Of a stretch of 64,000 nt of DNA, positions 1-35,667 are shown one piece after another (position 1 is the first letter of the stretch; every line of letters starts with the position of its first letter). The position numbers and the translations under genes are program-made. Source of the stretch: Branchiostoma lanceolatum (taxonomy: Eukaryota; Chordata; Leptocardii; Amphioxiformes; Branchiostomatidae). The notes beneath the pieces were generated by a model. It saw only the letters and a list, made by a program, of their open reading frames with translations. It searched no databases and was not told where the DNA came from. The stretch spans positions 9,542,910 to 9,606,909 of the forward strand of contig NC_089724.1 in the NCBI RefSeq assembly GCF_035083965.1, written 5' to 3'.

Positions 1-48
1 CTCACAAGCGCACTAACCACTAGGCTAAAAGGTCGCGACCCCATAGGC
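1..48 (-). mobile_element. tRNA-derived SINE head, cut by window edge
   Basis: Read on the minus strand, this stretch contains a tRNA A-box-like segment (tagcctagtggttagtgcg) as in the head of a tRNA-derived SINE. Only the 5' part is inside the window, so its body and length are unknown. It could also be a tRNA pseudogene. Confidence 0.45.
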
Positions 49-522
49 TGAGCAGTTGGTGTGGCGCTATCACTGTTGCATGACAGTCCCTGTTACACAT
101 ATATAGCCTATCCTAAGAAAGTTTAGCTCGAAAAATGACGAGAGATTCAGAAGTATCTATTTACTAATCCCAACAAGTTTCCCTGAAGACTTGCGTTATA
201 TACTCAGTTATCCACCTTGAAACGAAAATTAAGATGGGCGTTGATATTAATGTTCATGCTCATGCGAGTCTAATTTCAAGCAAATGGTTGAAATATGATA
301 TCATCATCTGTAAGTGGAAATTCAGCACAAAAAGAAAATAACGCAAATGTAAATGATCTATCTTGAAAAGACACCGTCAAGAAATCCATAGGAGCTGGAA
401 TTTATTTCGGTTATGCATTACATGACGATGATCACGTGCACTTTATTTGCAAACACAACTTCTTCGATTCATACGTGTCAAATGTTTTTCTGTCGTAACG
501 AAAATGCTCTACCCTCTATTAG

Positions 523-2597
523 GTCGAAGTGCAAAAGCCGAACCACCTAAGGCAACAAAGGGCACAAAATCCTACGTGTACATGTTTGTCGGCGGGCCAC
601 AGTTTCACAACGCCGCCTACCGGGATCAAAACGCCCTACAGACAACCATTGATCCTCTCGTCAAGAGTCTGGATGAAACAGGTTCATATTTGTCTTTTCC
701 GTAATTATCTCCATGAAAAATGGAGATAAAGTTTTTTGTCTGTTTGTCTGTCTGTTTGTCTGTTTGTGTTTCCGCACCACTCCGGTCAGCATAACTCAAG
801 AGCCTCTTGAAGGATTACAATGATATTTGGTATGTGGGCAGGTGTTGTGAAGCCGAAATTCATGGTCGATTTTGGGCGACCTTGGTACTGCAGCAGAACT
901 TCGATTTTTGTATCTTTTGACCTGGACGTGCTGTGGTCTTAATTTTTTGGTGGCAGATAGCTTGTAATGTAATAAAGAAGTGGTGTAGGTTTAGGCCCCC
1001 TAGCAGCTTCCTCTGGAACTGCAGGGGCGTTTTTGTGAAAATCTTCTCAGGAGAATAACTGAACAAAGGAACAACGGATTTCCATGATATTTAGTATGCA
1101 GGTAGCTTAGATAGAGATATACACAATGAAGTGCAAATTTTGCTAATTGGGACTTAATTTGCATAGCTAATGAGGGAAATCTATATTTGCAGTATTTTCC
1201 ATTATCAGACTCAAATACATGTAACATATGTAGTTTATGGAAAGTGGATCATCAACAGATACCAATTATGCAAATAGATTCCTAATTATGCTATTAAATT
1301 CCTAATTTGCATAATTAATGCAAAACACCATATCTCATCTAATTGGAAAATTATAGCACTGTCAATATGATACTTAATATGCATGTAGCTTAGACAGAGA
1401 TATACATAATGAAGTGCAAATTATGCTAATCGTGACTTAATTTGCATAGCTAATGAGGAAAATCTATGTTTGCAGTATTTTCCATTATCAGACTCAAATA
1501 CATGTAACATATGTAGTTTATGGAAAGTTGAGCATCAACAGATATCAATTATGCAAATAAGTTCCTAATTTGAATAATCAATGCAAAAACACCATAATTC
1601 ATCTAATTTGAACATTATAGGACTGTCAATATTGCAACATGTCTAAGTCAGATAAAGGTGTAAGTCATTTGCATGAATAGAATTGTTCATGGAGATATGA
1701 GGTCGTGAAACTCTTGTTTGTAATTCTGTAAACCACATGCCTCAAGTACTTTTTTTTTTCAAATCTTCATAGCTGACAGACATCAATGCTTGAGATAACA
1801 TAATACATTCTAGTCTATCAGATTTTACCGATTGAAATATGGAATGTTGACACTTGAAAGGGATCTTAACAAATGATGGTACAAACCCTAGGCTGCCCGG
1901 TGAATCCTGGTGGAGCTGACTACCGAGGGAACATCTCTGTGACAAAGAGTGGCAAAATCTGTCAGCGATGGGACGTTGACTCTCCACATAATCGTACTTA
2001 CCGACCAGAGATGCACCCTGAATTGGTGGAAAACTACTGCCGCAACCCAGACGAGCATGAGCCCGGCTTGTGGTGCTACACTACGGACCCTAGCACCCGC
2101 TGGGGGTACTGCGTCGACCCCGCTTGCCCTATAGGTATTGTTTTGTGTTGTGTTGTCTTTGACTTGATTTGATTCTTTAGTATAAATATAAACATACAGC
2201 CATTGCTTCCCAAACAGCCGAAGACTATTACGAAGGGCTAGGCCTGGCTACTTGACAATATACAATACCATACAAGAGGTTACAAGGCATATATAAACAA
2301 ATAAGAGCTCAGCTCCTGCCTTGTCTTCTTTTCCTGTCTCCTTTATGTTTTCTCAAATTTCGGTGTATGGTGTAAAGATCATATCTAATTGGATTTTTGG
2401 TTTATTACATTTCAGGAATCGCGAAGAAGTGGCGAGCTGACGGCCGGTGCGGTATGGACTTTCCTGCTGCAGAAGCGACTCCTGGCGAATGCAATCCATA
2501 TAGCAGCCTACCCTGCTGCTCGGCTTTCGGCTGGTGTGGCAATGGTGCTGGCCACTGTTCCTGCCTCACCTGTGTTGACTACGGAGTTAAAGCTTAA
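523..2597 (+). CDS. 3' part of a kringle-domain gene (three exons)
   Basis: Coding exons are 523-681, 1892-2134 and 2416-2597, ending in TAA at 2595-2597. Both introns are phase 1 and join in frame: ACA G to GC TGC, and ATA G to GA ATC. The first exon follows a pyrimidine-rich acceptor (ctctaccctctattag) and encodes about 53 residues I cannot assign, including KSYVYMFVGGPQF. Its donor, GTTCAT, is weak. The second exon is one kringle. The third encodes a short Cys-rich C-terminus with CCSAFGWCGNG and CSCLTCVDY, resembling small chitin-binding-like or lancelet extracellular modules. The product is probably secreted, since kringles and disulfide modules are extracellular. The 5' end and signal peptide lie outside the window, and I see no protease domain here. 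AATAAA occurs at 3032-3037 and 3105-3110. Confidence 0.75.
690..1075. repeat. Dispersed repeat, copy 1 of 3
   Basis: A (TTTGTCTG)-like stretch is followed by text on cue words such as 'atatttggtatgtgggcagg', 'gattttgggcgacc', 'tactgcagcagaac' and 'gtatcttttgacctggacgtgctgtgg'. The same order of words recurs at about 45640-45930 and 62220-62590 with substitutions. This points to an old interspersed family. It lies in the intron before the kringle exon. Class unknown. Confidence 0.6.
1088..1580. repeat. Tandem duplication, period about 283 bp
   Basis: The block starting 'tatgca.gtagcttaga.agagatatac' at 1095 recurs at 1378 with few differences, including 'gacttaatttgcatagctaatga', 'gcagtattttccattatcagactcaaat' and 'caattatgcaaata'. 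There are about 1.7 copies. It is AT-rich, non-coding and intronic. Confidence 0.8.
1892..2134 (+). CDS. Kringle domain exon
   Basis: One exon encodes a complete kringle: GCPVNPGGADYRGN, then KSGKICQRWD, then LVENYCRNPDEHEPGLWCY and RWGYCVDPACP. Six cysteines have kringle spacing, and the family signature NYCRNPD is intact. The usual PWCYT is GLWCYT here. The domain is bounded by phase 1 introns on both sides, as is typical of shuffled extracellular modules. The lysine-binding pocket cannot be judged without an alignment. Confidence 0.92.
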
Positions 2598-3414
2598 AGA
2601 ATAACTTGTAGAATGTAACTATGGTGGCACCCTAACTGATAACATCACGATATAACCAGTCCAGAAAAGGATGTGTCCAAAACCAATGCCTTATAACAAA
2701 GAACTGTACATTAGACATTTGTCTTATTCGCTTTGACAAAGTTTTTTTTTTCAGCCGCGGACAGCGGGCACTGTGCTCCTCCCCCCCTTATGTCTGGATT
2801 CCGGCGCGATGGTTTCGTCCAGTAGCCAGAGCCCCTTCCTTTCCTTACAACAAATTCCCCTTTCACCCAGCATTGTATGTGTTGTTTCTAAGGCGTGTCC
2901 AAAGTCCAATATTTGTTACGACTTGGCCGTGTTTGAACGCAGCTAAGAGCAAACAGCGAGTCCTTGTGGTGCGGAAACGAGTTACAAGTAGCGCTGTAGA
3001 ATCCCTCCCACCAACACAGCTTACTGTTTCGAATAAATGAAATCCTGTAATGTTGTTCTGTAGAAGCATACTAGTACAATACAACAAATTCACAATTGCA
3101 AGAAAATAAAAATGAAGTAATGTTAAGAATTAAGGACTATGTATTCAATGTAGTTTATCTTCAAATTATATATGAAGAAAAAACTTTTGGTAGTGGTGTC
3201 GTTCATACATTCTTCCAACCTGATATATTTTAGTCTAGAAGAACACTTGATGATTAGCCTTTGGGGCATTAGATATCAATGGACACACACGGGACAAAAT
3301 GATCCAAGTCAAAATGAAGTCCGGCCGGTGTTTTGAATCTCCTTGTTTGCGTTTCAAAAAGATCAAAGATTATGAAATTCCATTTTACGTAAAGCACTTG
3401 ACTTGTAGGTCACG
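2598..3414. other. Intergenic: kringle gene 3' UTR and spacer
   Basis: No coding exon is seen. The stretch holds the probable 3' UTR of the kringle gene, with AATAAA at 3032-3037 and 3105-3110, and AT-rich spacer up to the promoter of the ETS gene. Confidence 0.5.
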
Positions 3415-3560
3415 CTAACGTCAGCATCATTAAGTAATAAAACGTTTACAACTTCTGTAAGTTTGCTGGTCACGTCAGCTAACACGTGACCAGTGCGGAA
3501 GCGGAAGCGTTCGACGATTGGTCAGTACCCCTTCCGCCCTTGCACCTGTTGCTCAACATG
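3415..3560 (+). promoter_or_regulatory. Candidate promoter of the ETS-repressor gene
   Basis: Within about 110 bp lie two CGTCAGC half-CRE words (near 3418 and 3472), a perfect CACGTG E-box (3483-3488), a tandem GCGGAAGCGGAAGCG (3495-3509) giving two ETS core sites, and an inverted CCAAT box GATTGG (3516-3521). This density is typical of a proximal promoter. It sits about 300 bp upstream of the first start codon I can support. No TATA box is evident. The ETS cores make autoregulation possible, which is inference. Confidence 0.55.
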
Positions 3561-3843
3561 AGGGCGACGAAACAAGCCCTTCAGTTGGAAACCCACGAGT
3601 CGGTAAATGATGTAGACAACAATTCTACCGACTTATACGGAGCTAAATAATAGGGACATATATGGTGAAGTGAACTACTACGAAAGAGGAAAGTGTTGTT
3701 GGAGTATGGTTGCGAAAGGACATTTTTGGAAGGGGAAGTGTGAACGTTCTGTCGCTCTCAGTTCCCAGAAAGAGGCGACTTTCAAGCCTTCCCAGAAAAC
3801 TGTGCCCATGAAGACTCCCCTGTGTCCATTGTAACGAGAAGAC

Positions 3844-27366
<23,523 letters not shown>

Positions 27367-30106
27367 AGTATTACCAAAAACGCGACTAATATCACCCCCC
27401 CCCAAAAAAAAAAACGCGAAAATTACTTTTAAGTGTACGACATATGAATTACGTAGTCTTCAATGTATATTGGTGTCTCGTTGGCAAAAAGGCTACTTCT
27501 GTAATTTTCTAAATGCAAGTTAGATACTAGTATGTACATACATAAATGGACAACTTTTTTGTAACAGACTGGTACTTTGACTGGGTGTTTTTTTAACCAG
27601 ACCCATTACCTATTGCTTAGCTTTATAGTGTGTTCAAGTAATTATAACACTGCCACAGTTCTGTGCAAGTCTAAAACGTGAATTTTTGCTCGTAGGAAGC
27701 ACTGTAAGTGTTTTATCATCTTCCTACATAAAGAGAAGGTTGCAACTGATCATGGTGCTACATGTAGATCAAGCTACATTCTATGTAATTGTGTACATTA
27801 TCTTGGAATGGAAGAGTTAAGCATTTCCTCCTCGCTTTTGTGCTATATTTTGTATCTTTACAAAAATTGTATGTCCAGAAATCTATAAACAATATATATA
27901 TTCCAGCTGCTTTGTCCAACAAAGTGTTTATAAATATCCAAGTTATCAATAAAAAGAATTGCTATCCATATTTGAGGACCAAGACGGTAAAAAAATGTTG
28001 GAATAAACTCATGTGCTGTTGTAAAATCACATCTTGTAGTATGTATACTATGCTCCATGATATCCACTCAGTAAGACAATCAGCATATACCGACATGAAA
28101 TGTTTTTAGACCTCACGAAATGCCAACATTAGCAAGTTTGTCCTTAACTCCAAATTAGATCAAAGAGGAAAGACTCCATGTTTTTACATGAAAAAGACAG
28201 GTATTCATTTTATTTAAAAGTTCCTCAGGCCATTTGTCTAAATGACGACACTTGTTTGATGAGATTTTCAGCAATTTCAGACAAACAGAAAATTTGCAGA
28301 GCATACACGAGCGCTGACCTCAAAATCTACTGAGCTATCCCATTAAAAAAAAAGATGTAAATGCAGTTAGGGAAATTTTCATCCCTCTCTTGCCTGCCCA
28401 AGTTTTCTGGGCTATCATAATGATTCTACTTTTGTGCAGGCAGCTCCTTTCATATATGGTAGGTTACAGAGCAGTGCATAACATCTGGTAACCATTGTTT
28501 GGGGGAATGGAATAGCCCAACTGACTACACACATGCAAAGTGGTCCGATTACTCTTGAGTTCAACAAGCACATCGTACAAAAGCTACACACAACACGGTT
28601 TCTACACACTTACTAACACAAACCCTGAATAAAGGTATCACTTGTAATTTGGCAGATTTGAATGGAAGATATCCACATCCTCCTGAATCAAGACTAAAAT
28701 CACTTTTGCATAGATAGCAACAAAATATACCAAAATGGACCACTGTCTTGTACATTAACTAACAGAAATACCAGCAAATGATACTGCTACTACAGACTCT
28801 GAATTAATTCATCAAATTATTGATGGCAAAAAATGACAGTTAAGTATTCACAAAATATTCCGTATGTATAATAATATAGGATTCCATTTCTCTAGCTCTT
28901 CAAATCAATGTTATTTCAAGACAATTCATATCTATATAATTTATGTCACTAAATATCACATATCTGTGATATCATATCATTTACTCATGATTCAATTAAA
29001 ATCAATCTTTCAACATAAAATCTCATGAAAACCACTTCCACATAGCTAAAGAAGATTGTCCTTGTTCTGCAAATCAAATTTTAGTTCCATCATAATCTTT
29101 AGCTAATATCTGAGTAGGTAACATGTTACTGCTATGCTTTTTCTATGAGCATCATGAAAAAAAAATTGGCTTACACGTTATCTACTGCATCTAACAATAG
29201 GCTACTTTCCATCTGATTTTTCTGCAATTCTTTATCACTTTTTCAGTCGGGATTGCTTAAATACAATTGTCCAATAAGTATCGACAATAGAATGCCTTGA
29301 TTACTGGCACCTAAAAGCATTTGGAAATAAATATGTCGTAGAAAAACTACAAAAACGTTTTAAAATCAATACATGGTGGCATTTCATTTATATTTACATA
29401 ATCAGAGTTTGGCAATGCTTAACATTTTCTGTCTATCATTATACTAATTTGAATAGGTATACCATAGTGATCCTCCTTAGTTAAGATGACATCTACTGAC
29501 AGCCACAAAGTGTTGTGCAGAGGGAAACATATTTTCCAGGTGAACCTTAAAAACATATTCTTATTGCTCTGCTTTGTCAGCTTTTGTAACCTCCAAGCAG
29601 ATCTTTGGGGGAATAATCACATTAGATCTTGGGACCAATCAGAAGCCATCACGATTTTGCCCCAAAGGTCTGCTTAGAGATAATAAGCCTTTGTGAAAAA
29701 ACTGATGCCATTTTGATGTAATTTTCTGCTCCTCTCCAACCATCCTACTTGGTCTGTTTCCACATACACATCGTTTCTATTACCATTTACAACACCAGTA
29801 GACACTACAGCCTAAAACTACAAGAACATGCATATCTCTAGGTCTATATCTCAATCATTCAGCATTTACTAGAAAGGCTAATACTGCAGAGACAAGTTAC
29901 AAAACACTCATCATGTCACTGGAGACTATAATCCTATGCAGTCCTATTCTTATCAAGCTTCTAAAATTACATTCCTAAATACACGTACGACAAATCATGA
30001 TTCCACATTTACATGATGCAATTGTTTTTTTAAGTCAATGATTGTTGGTTGCTTAAATCAACAAAACATGTATTTGGTAGTACATTAACAGCACACTGAT
30101 TTTATT
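27367..30106. other. Convergent 3' region of the ETS and ELOVL4-like genes
   Basis: AT-rich, with no exon on either strand. A candidate poly(A) signal for the ETS gene is AATAAA at 27948-27953. On the minus strand, candidates are AATAAA at 30101-30106, directly after the ELOVL stop codon, and AATAAA at 28209-28214 further on. Confidence 0.55.
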
Positions 30107-33100
30107 CTACTGCTGTTTCTTGGCTTTTACAAACCCATTCTTATGCTGTAGTCCATTCCCAGCCTTGTCCTTGTCTGACGTCTTTCCAGCTCCTACGGCC
30201 TTTATAGGTTTCCTGGGGAAAAAAATCACACATGTGAAATCAGATATCACTCCTTGTCTTGGCTGTAATAAGCTGGTTGGTCTAGGTTCAAGCTTCTTTT
30301 CCAGGGAGACATTTCCATACAGCCCACTTGACTTAGGTAACATTTAAAATGTGTTTGCAAGATCATCATCTACCTGTAACAATCACATGGGCCTAATGAC
30401 AACTCAAGGGGGAACTATAGATAAGGATATTCACTGCTCTGGAGTGCTCCCTGTACATGTCAGCACATCACCGGAACGTAAGCATAGAAATATAGAATAC
30501 AACATGGGGTATTCCATATCACCCTCGGTCCCAGCCCTCCCACAGGTAGGATTGCCCGACGGCCGAAGCTGTAACAACATTGATTCCAACCTCCGAATCC
30601 AGTATTCAAACTTTCGACGGCGGCGCAACCAGCGCGCTCAAAGTGCATTCTAAATATTCTATGGAAGCCTGTGATACAAGTCTAGAACCCTGTGTGATAC
30701 AGGAAATTATCACACGGTCCGGAACACCCGTATGTAACATGACATAACAGAATCCAATGTTCTCATGGCATCTCTGACATTCATTTTAAGACCAGACATA
30801 GACAACAAGTAAACTTTTGTGACATGTACTCACTTGTAAGCTTGGACCCAGAAATTTCCAAAGAGGACGATCAGTGAAGTGGCATATATCAGCAAGCCCC
30901 AGTGCATCCATCCAGGGAAGTCACATTCTACGTACAAGGACTGCACACAGTGGGCGAATGCAATGAAGAACTGGGTCTGGAAAAGGTGAAAACCACATCA
31001 TTTGATAAGTAACAGGCAACAGGCCATGGAAAAAGGGATGTGTGTGGTACAATGTACTTGATTCAGGGACTATGATTATCATGAGGGAGAATGAAAATAG
31101 ATTTGAAAAAAAAAAGTTAAAATCTTTAGTGTGCTGCAGCTGAAAAATTCTAAATTTCAGCCACCTCTAAAACTTACTCATACACTTGCACTTCCTTCAT
31201 ATGTTCCAGTTAACAATGTTTAAAAGAATATCTGCATAATACTGCAAGTCTGCCTTTTCAGAACTTAATTCTTCCACATCAGTGACACAAAAACCTGCTG
31301 ATTGAAAAATCTTGCTCAGTGTCACTGAAGAAAAGTAGTGGATGCTACATTTGTACTTGAAACGTCTGACCCTTTCCAAAATCATATCCAGTTGCTTGAG
31401 TAACTGTTATTTGCCGTATCTTATTACCTGGATGTCTAACCTTCATTGACGATACATCAAACTCCCCAAAATGACCTGCTTCTTAGAATGTTGAATTTTG
31501 TTTCATAAAATGAACTTTTCTTAGGCACTCAAGAACAATGTGACAGGACACCCACCAGTTGTACGACGGTCATGTACTTCTTCCACCATAGATACTTCTG
31601 GAAACGAGGACCCATCGCGGACAGACCATAATATGTGTACATCAGCACATGCACACCAGAGTTCATCATTGCACCAAAAAAGGCTGTGGACAGAGAGAAA
31701 AAATCCATGAAAACTGTGAAATTGATTGTGATTCATAATCATAGCTGTAAATCTCTAAGAATGGACTGTTCCCGTCGAACACCATATCAAACATAGAGAT
31801 CTAGAAGTCCTACAGTGTACATGTATCTCTAACAACTGCATACAACCCATATGAGCAGGAAAATCTGTGTGTTTTCTGGCTCTAGAAAATTCACAAGAAC
31901 AACTGGCAGAGGTAGTGACTACTACTAGTACAGCGATCTGCTCACAGATATTCATCTACAATGTGGTACTTGTCATATTAAAGGCACCCAGAGCATTTTA
32001 TGTGGCTCAAATTAAAATAGCTCAAATTTTTAGTCAATTCTATTTTTAACTGAAATCAACGGGTACATTTCTCCCTGTATCACTTAATTCTACATTTCTC
32101 TCAGTGTGTACTTACACTGTCCCCCAGCCACCCACTTGATCCCTATCCACCACAGAGAGAACATGGTGGTGTGGTGGTACACGTGCAGGAACGAGATCTG
32201 GCTGTTCTTCTTGCGTGCGATGAAGAAGAACGTGTCCGCAAACTCAAGCAGCTTGGAGATGAAGTACCACCACAGGGCGCCCGCTATCTGTAGTTCAGAA
32301 AAACAAAACATTTGTAAGACTCTTAAGACAGTATCTGGAATTCCAAAATCTGTGTAACTGTTCGTATAAGATTTTTCATATGTTTATGTCGGATTTGTGA
32401 TGAATTTTCAAATAAAATAGACTAATAACACAGTAAAAAAAATTCCCATTCTTGTCTGTTATATCTATTTGCCATTTGTTTTCCTTCATACCCTTCTTCT
32501 TTCATATGATACATATTACCTTACATTTACCTTTCATATGATACATATTACCTTACATTTACCTTTTACGAATTATCTTCTTTGGAATCTGTGGTTTATG
32601 TTTGTATTAGTTTAATGTACATGAAAACCACCAGCAAATCAATACAGCCAACATCATTCCAGTCCAATCAAATGAAAGAATTAATAACAGCTTAGTACTG
32701 TTCGCTACTCGGTGACTACTTATAGTTCAAAGTGGTTCTGCAAGTTTAACAGTCGAGGAGAGAACAGATAAAACATCTGGAACTCAAATAATCATCACCG
32801 TGTCCAAATAAAGGACTTAATATAAGAACCTACTACAAGCACAATCAGGCCTCGAAATACAATGTAGTGGGTGCATGTGCACCTGTGTGCACCCAAAATT
32901 GGAGCTGTGCACCTAATTTTTGACTGTGGGTGCACCAGTGCACCTAGATATTTTTGTAGGCTATAAGGTAAGGGTACTATTGTACACTAGTATACATTAA
33001 AAAAACTCTTGAAAATGTAAGTATCTTGACTTACTTGACTTTTAGACAGAATAGCTAAAATTACCCTTCGTTGTATTCTACTTGATGTATCTAGTTAGCT

Positions 33101-34716
33101 ATAGAATTACAGATTGTAGTTCTTCAGAGCGTTAAACTTTGTAATTTTGTTTTGCTGACAATCAACTTGATTTTGTGTGGTGCGCCCAAAATACTTTCTG
33201 TGCACCTAATTTTTTTTGTCGGGTGCACCAGTGCACCTATTTCCAAAAATGTATTTCGAGCCCTGACACTGATGAACACGTTGGTTTAACCTATCATCAC
33301 ATAGTCATGGATGACAGCTTATCACTTCTATGCATTCAAGACAAAAGAAACAAAGCAGTGGTGGAACTCACTCTAAGCTCGTTGACATCGTTGGAATAAT
33401 TGACCCTCTGACAGGAGTAGCTGTATCCTGCAGCACAGGACGCTGTCACCAGCTGGAATAAAACACGGGGAAATGGAACGTTCGTGAGAATACGTTGAAC
33501 ATTGTTGAAATCTGAACATTGAGCTTGGTTCATCCTGCACTCACCTTCACTCACACATGTTTTTGACCAATTCCGAACAGTCACACCCCTTGCAATTCTT
33601 TCTGCACCACGATATTCCAAATCCAACAGGCCACACGCATTTGAAGGCAAAAGATCTGCATCATCAATCTACATTGTCTAATATTTCTTCAAGTTGGAAT
33701 CACTTACTTAAGTCTGAAGTGGACAGGATGGGGTTTTAATCCAAGACCCCAAACCTAAAGTAAAGGCAAGTTGCACACCTACATACCAAGTGATCACTAC
33801 CGTGTTGCTATGTATACTTAACATTTTTTAACATTTTTTTCCGTCCCACTTATTGTTTGAAATGCCATGTTGTTAATCTCCAATTGTCAAATCTATCTTT
33901 CAAGCTTGCAAAAATACATTTTGCTAAATTTCATGTTATGAAATTTAGATCTTCTGGACAGATGTGGTAATTTTTTTCTGTCCATCCTTACAGGCAAATT
34001 TCCATCCTGGGACGAAGGGACGGGTCCTGGAGACAGTCCTGATTGTCTCTTATACATGAATTATAAAACACACTTCAGAAGGACCCACCTCCACAAAGAT
34101 GTACAGGTTCAGCAGCACAGTAGCAAAGTTGTACGGGACCATGAGCCACGTCAGCTCCATGGGTTTCCGTTTCTCCATCAACCTCGGCCCGAGCCACACG
34201 ATCAGCAGGTACGCTGCCGTCAGGTACAGCGTGGGGGCCCACCTGTCCATCAGGGGCCAGTCTGCCACCCGTGGGTCTGTTAGGTACGGAAATTCACACG
34301 GTAAGCAGGGTCCGTACAAACTCCATTATATTCAATTTGATTACAAGCCTAAAATCATGATCACAGTCTGATTTTAATTACAGTTTTTTGTATACATTTA
34401 AAAACGTATACTAAAAATTAAAATTACTATTGTTTCAGAGAGGTAGAGATACTTTGATCTCTTGTACATGTGTTATGCCGGTTATACCAGCTATATGAAT
34501 ACAGACACATGTAGATCTATACTAGATTGGTCTGGCAATTGTAGAAATTTTATAAAACAAGTAACCAAATGTTGCTTCAGACATACATGTAGATGTACAT
34601 ATACCATCAGCCAAGGTGCTATATTGTATACAGGTATGAATGTCCTCACCTGCAAATGACAGGCACCACTCATAGTACTTCAGCCCCTCTTGAATTTTGT
34701 CAGTTATAACGTCCAT
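30107..34716 (-). CDS. elovl4-like: Very-long-chain fatty-acid elongase, ELOVL4-like
   Basis: Exons in coding order: 34716-34650, 34276-34089, 33452-33372, 32287-32116, 31683-31556, 30976-30834 and 30212-30107. They sum to 885 nt (294 codons plus stop), all in frame. ELOVL proteins are multi-pass ER enzymes that condense malonyl-CoA with acyl-CoA in the first step of elongation. Seen: the catalytic HVYHH box ([15 protein letters not shown]), [11 protein letters not shown], and [20 protein letters not shown]. Length and order match ELOVL4 (about 314 residues). The C-terminus KAKKQQ ends in KKxx, an ER-retrieval signal as in ELOVL4. The start Met-Asp-Val lies 13 nt into its exon after the acceptor ctgtctcag, so a 5' UTR exon lies upstream, perhaps ending at 37555. 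ELOVL1/7 is the alternative subfamily. Confidence 0.93.
31384..31446. mobile_element. Hairpin MITE family, copy B (partial)
   Basis: Contains atccagttgcttgagtaactgtt and cgtatcttattacctggatgtctaacctt, matching copies at 25396, 52243 and 58313 in reverse orientation. Confidence 0.7.
32497..32568. repeat. 33-bp tandem duplication
   Basis: The unit tttcatatgatacatattac...cttacatttacc occurs twice in a row, intronic in the ELOVL4-like gene. Confidence 0.85.
32846..33265. mobile_element. hAT-like MITE with CAGG(G/C)CTCGAAATACA ends
   Basis: The left end caggcctcgaaatacaatg and right end tgtatttcgagccctg form terminal inverted repeats. Subterminal runs of 'gtgcacc' (ggtgcaccagtgcacct at both sides) form a second inverted set. 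The terminal word resembles widespread hAT ends. The flanking 8-mers agcacaat and acactgat agree poorly, so the duplication has decayed or the class is wrong. Confidence 0.65.
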
Positions 34717-35667
34717 GGTCCCTACAAATCTGAGACAGAAATACATCAACAGTGGTAGATATTAGCACAGCAAAGAATCATCACAACAATGCATGAACGT
34801 TCCACAGAATAATTTCTGAATTCTGCAACAAAATTTGGAACCTTAGAAAAAAGTAGAATAAAAGGCTACATATCATATTCCACATTTGAAAGTTTTGGAT
34901 CTACTGCAAGACCAAACTACTTTTTAGAGCAATTGGTAAAATTATAATTATAATATACATGTAATGTTACTCATATTTCTTAGCAATGTGGCTCCTTGAA
35001 GTTCTTGCAAAGACATGAGCCCACCCTAAATTTAATGTCAGACCTCTCTCCCTAACACATACACACAACTGCCATGCTAGCTTCTTTTCTTAGTGTACAG
35101 TGACCCAGAAACAACGGTAGTCAATGCCACACCCATGAAATGCTAGGGGCTCAAGACAAAGAACAATACATAAAACGTCATAAGCCAAAGATCAAGTTAC
35201 TTCCCATTATGCATAGCAACAAGTCAGCATGATATAAACAACCCAAAGTTACCTTATGGACGTTATACATTTGTTAGTCATACTCGCATTGAATTTATGT
35301 TCTAATATTGACTCTGCTTATCTTGTTGGTTTGCCTTTATCACAGACAAATAGTAGTAGTCAGATGAAATTATACCCAGGTAACATCTTTTCATTGTGCC
35401 CATGAATGAATCTAAGAGTCTCAAGCAATAGACTTTAAGGATAGTATTCAATATTTTACTTAAGAATGTCCAAATGCATTCATGAAATGTAGATAACATT
35501 TAGAAAGTCTTCTGCTTATTTCTTACATATGCAATCTGAGCTAGCAGCAAAGTACAAATGATTTTTTTGTGCAGGGTATAAGGCTACGTATAATTATCAT
35601 GGGCTCTAATTTTTGACTTTCCACTTTTTCTGTCATTGAAATGCACAACCTAGTCAACCTTGAATAA

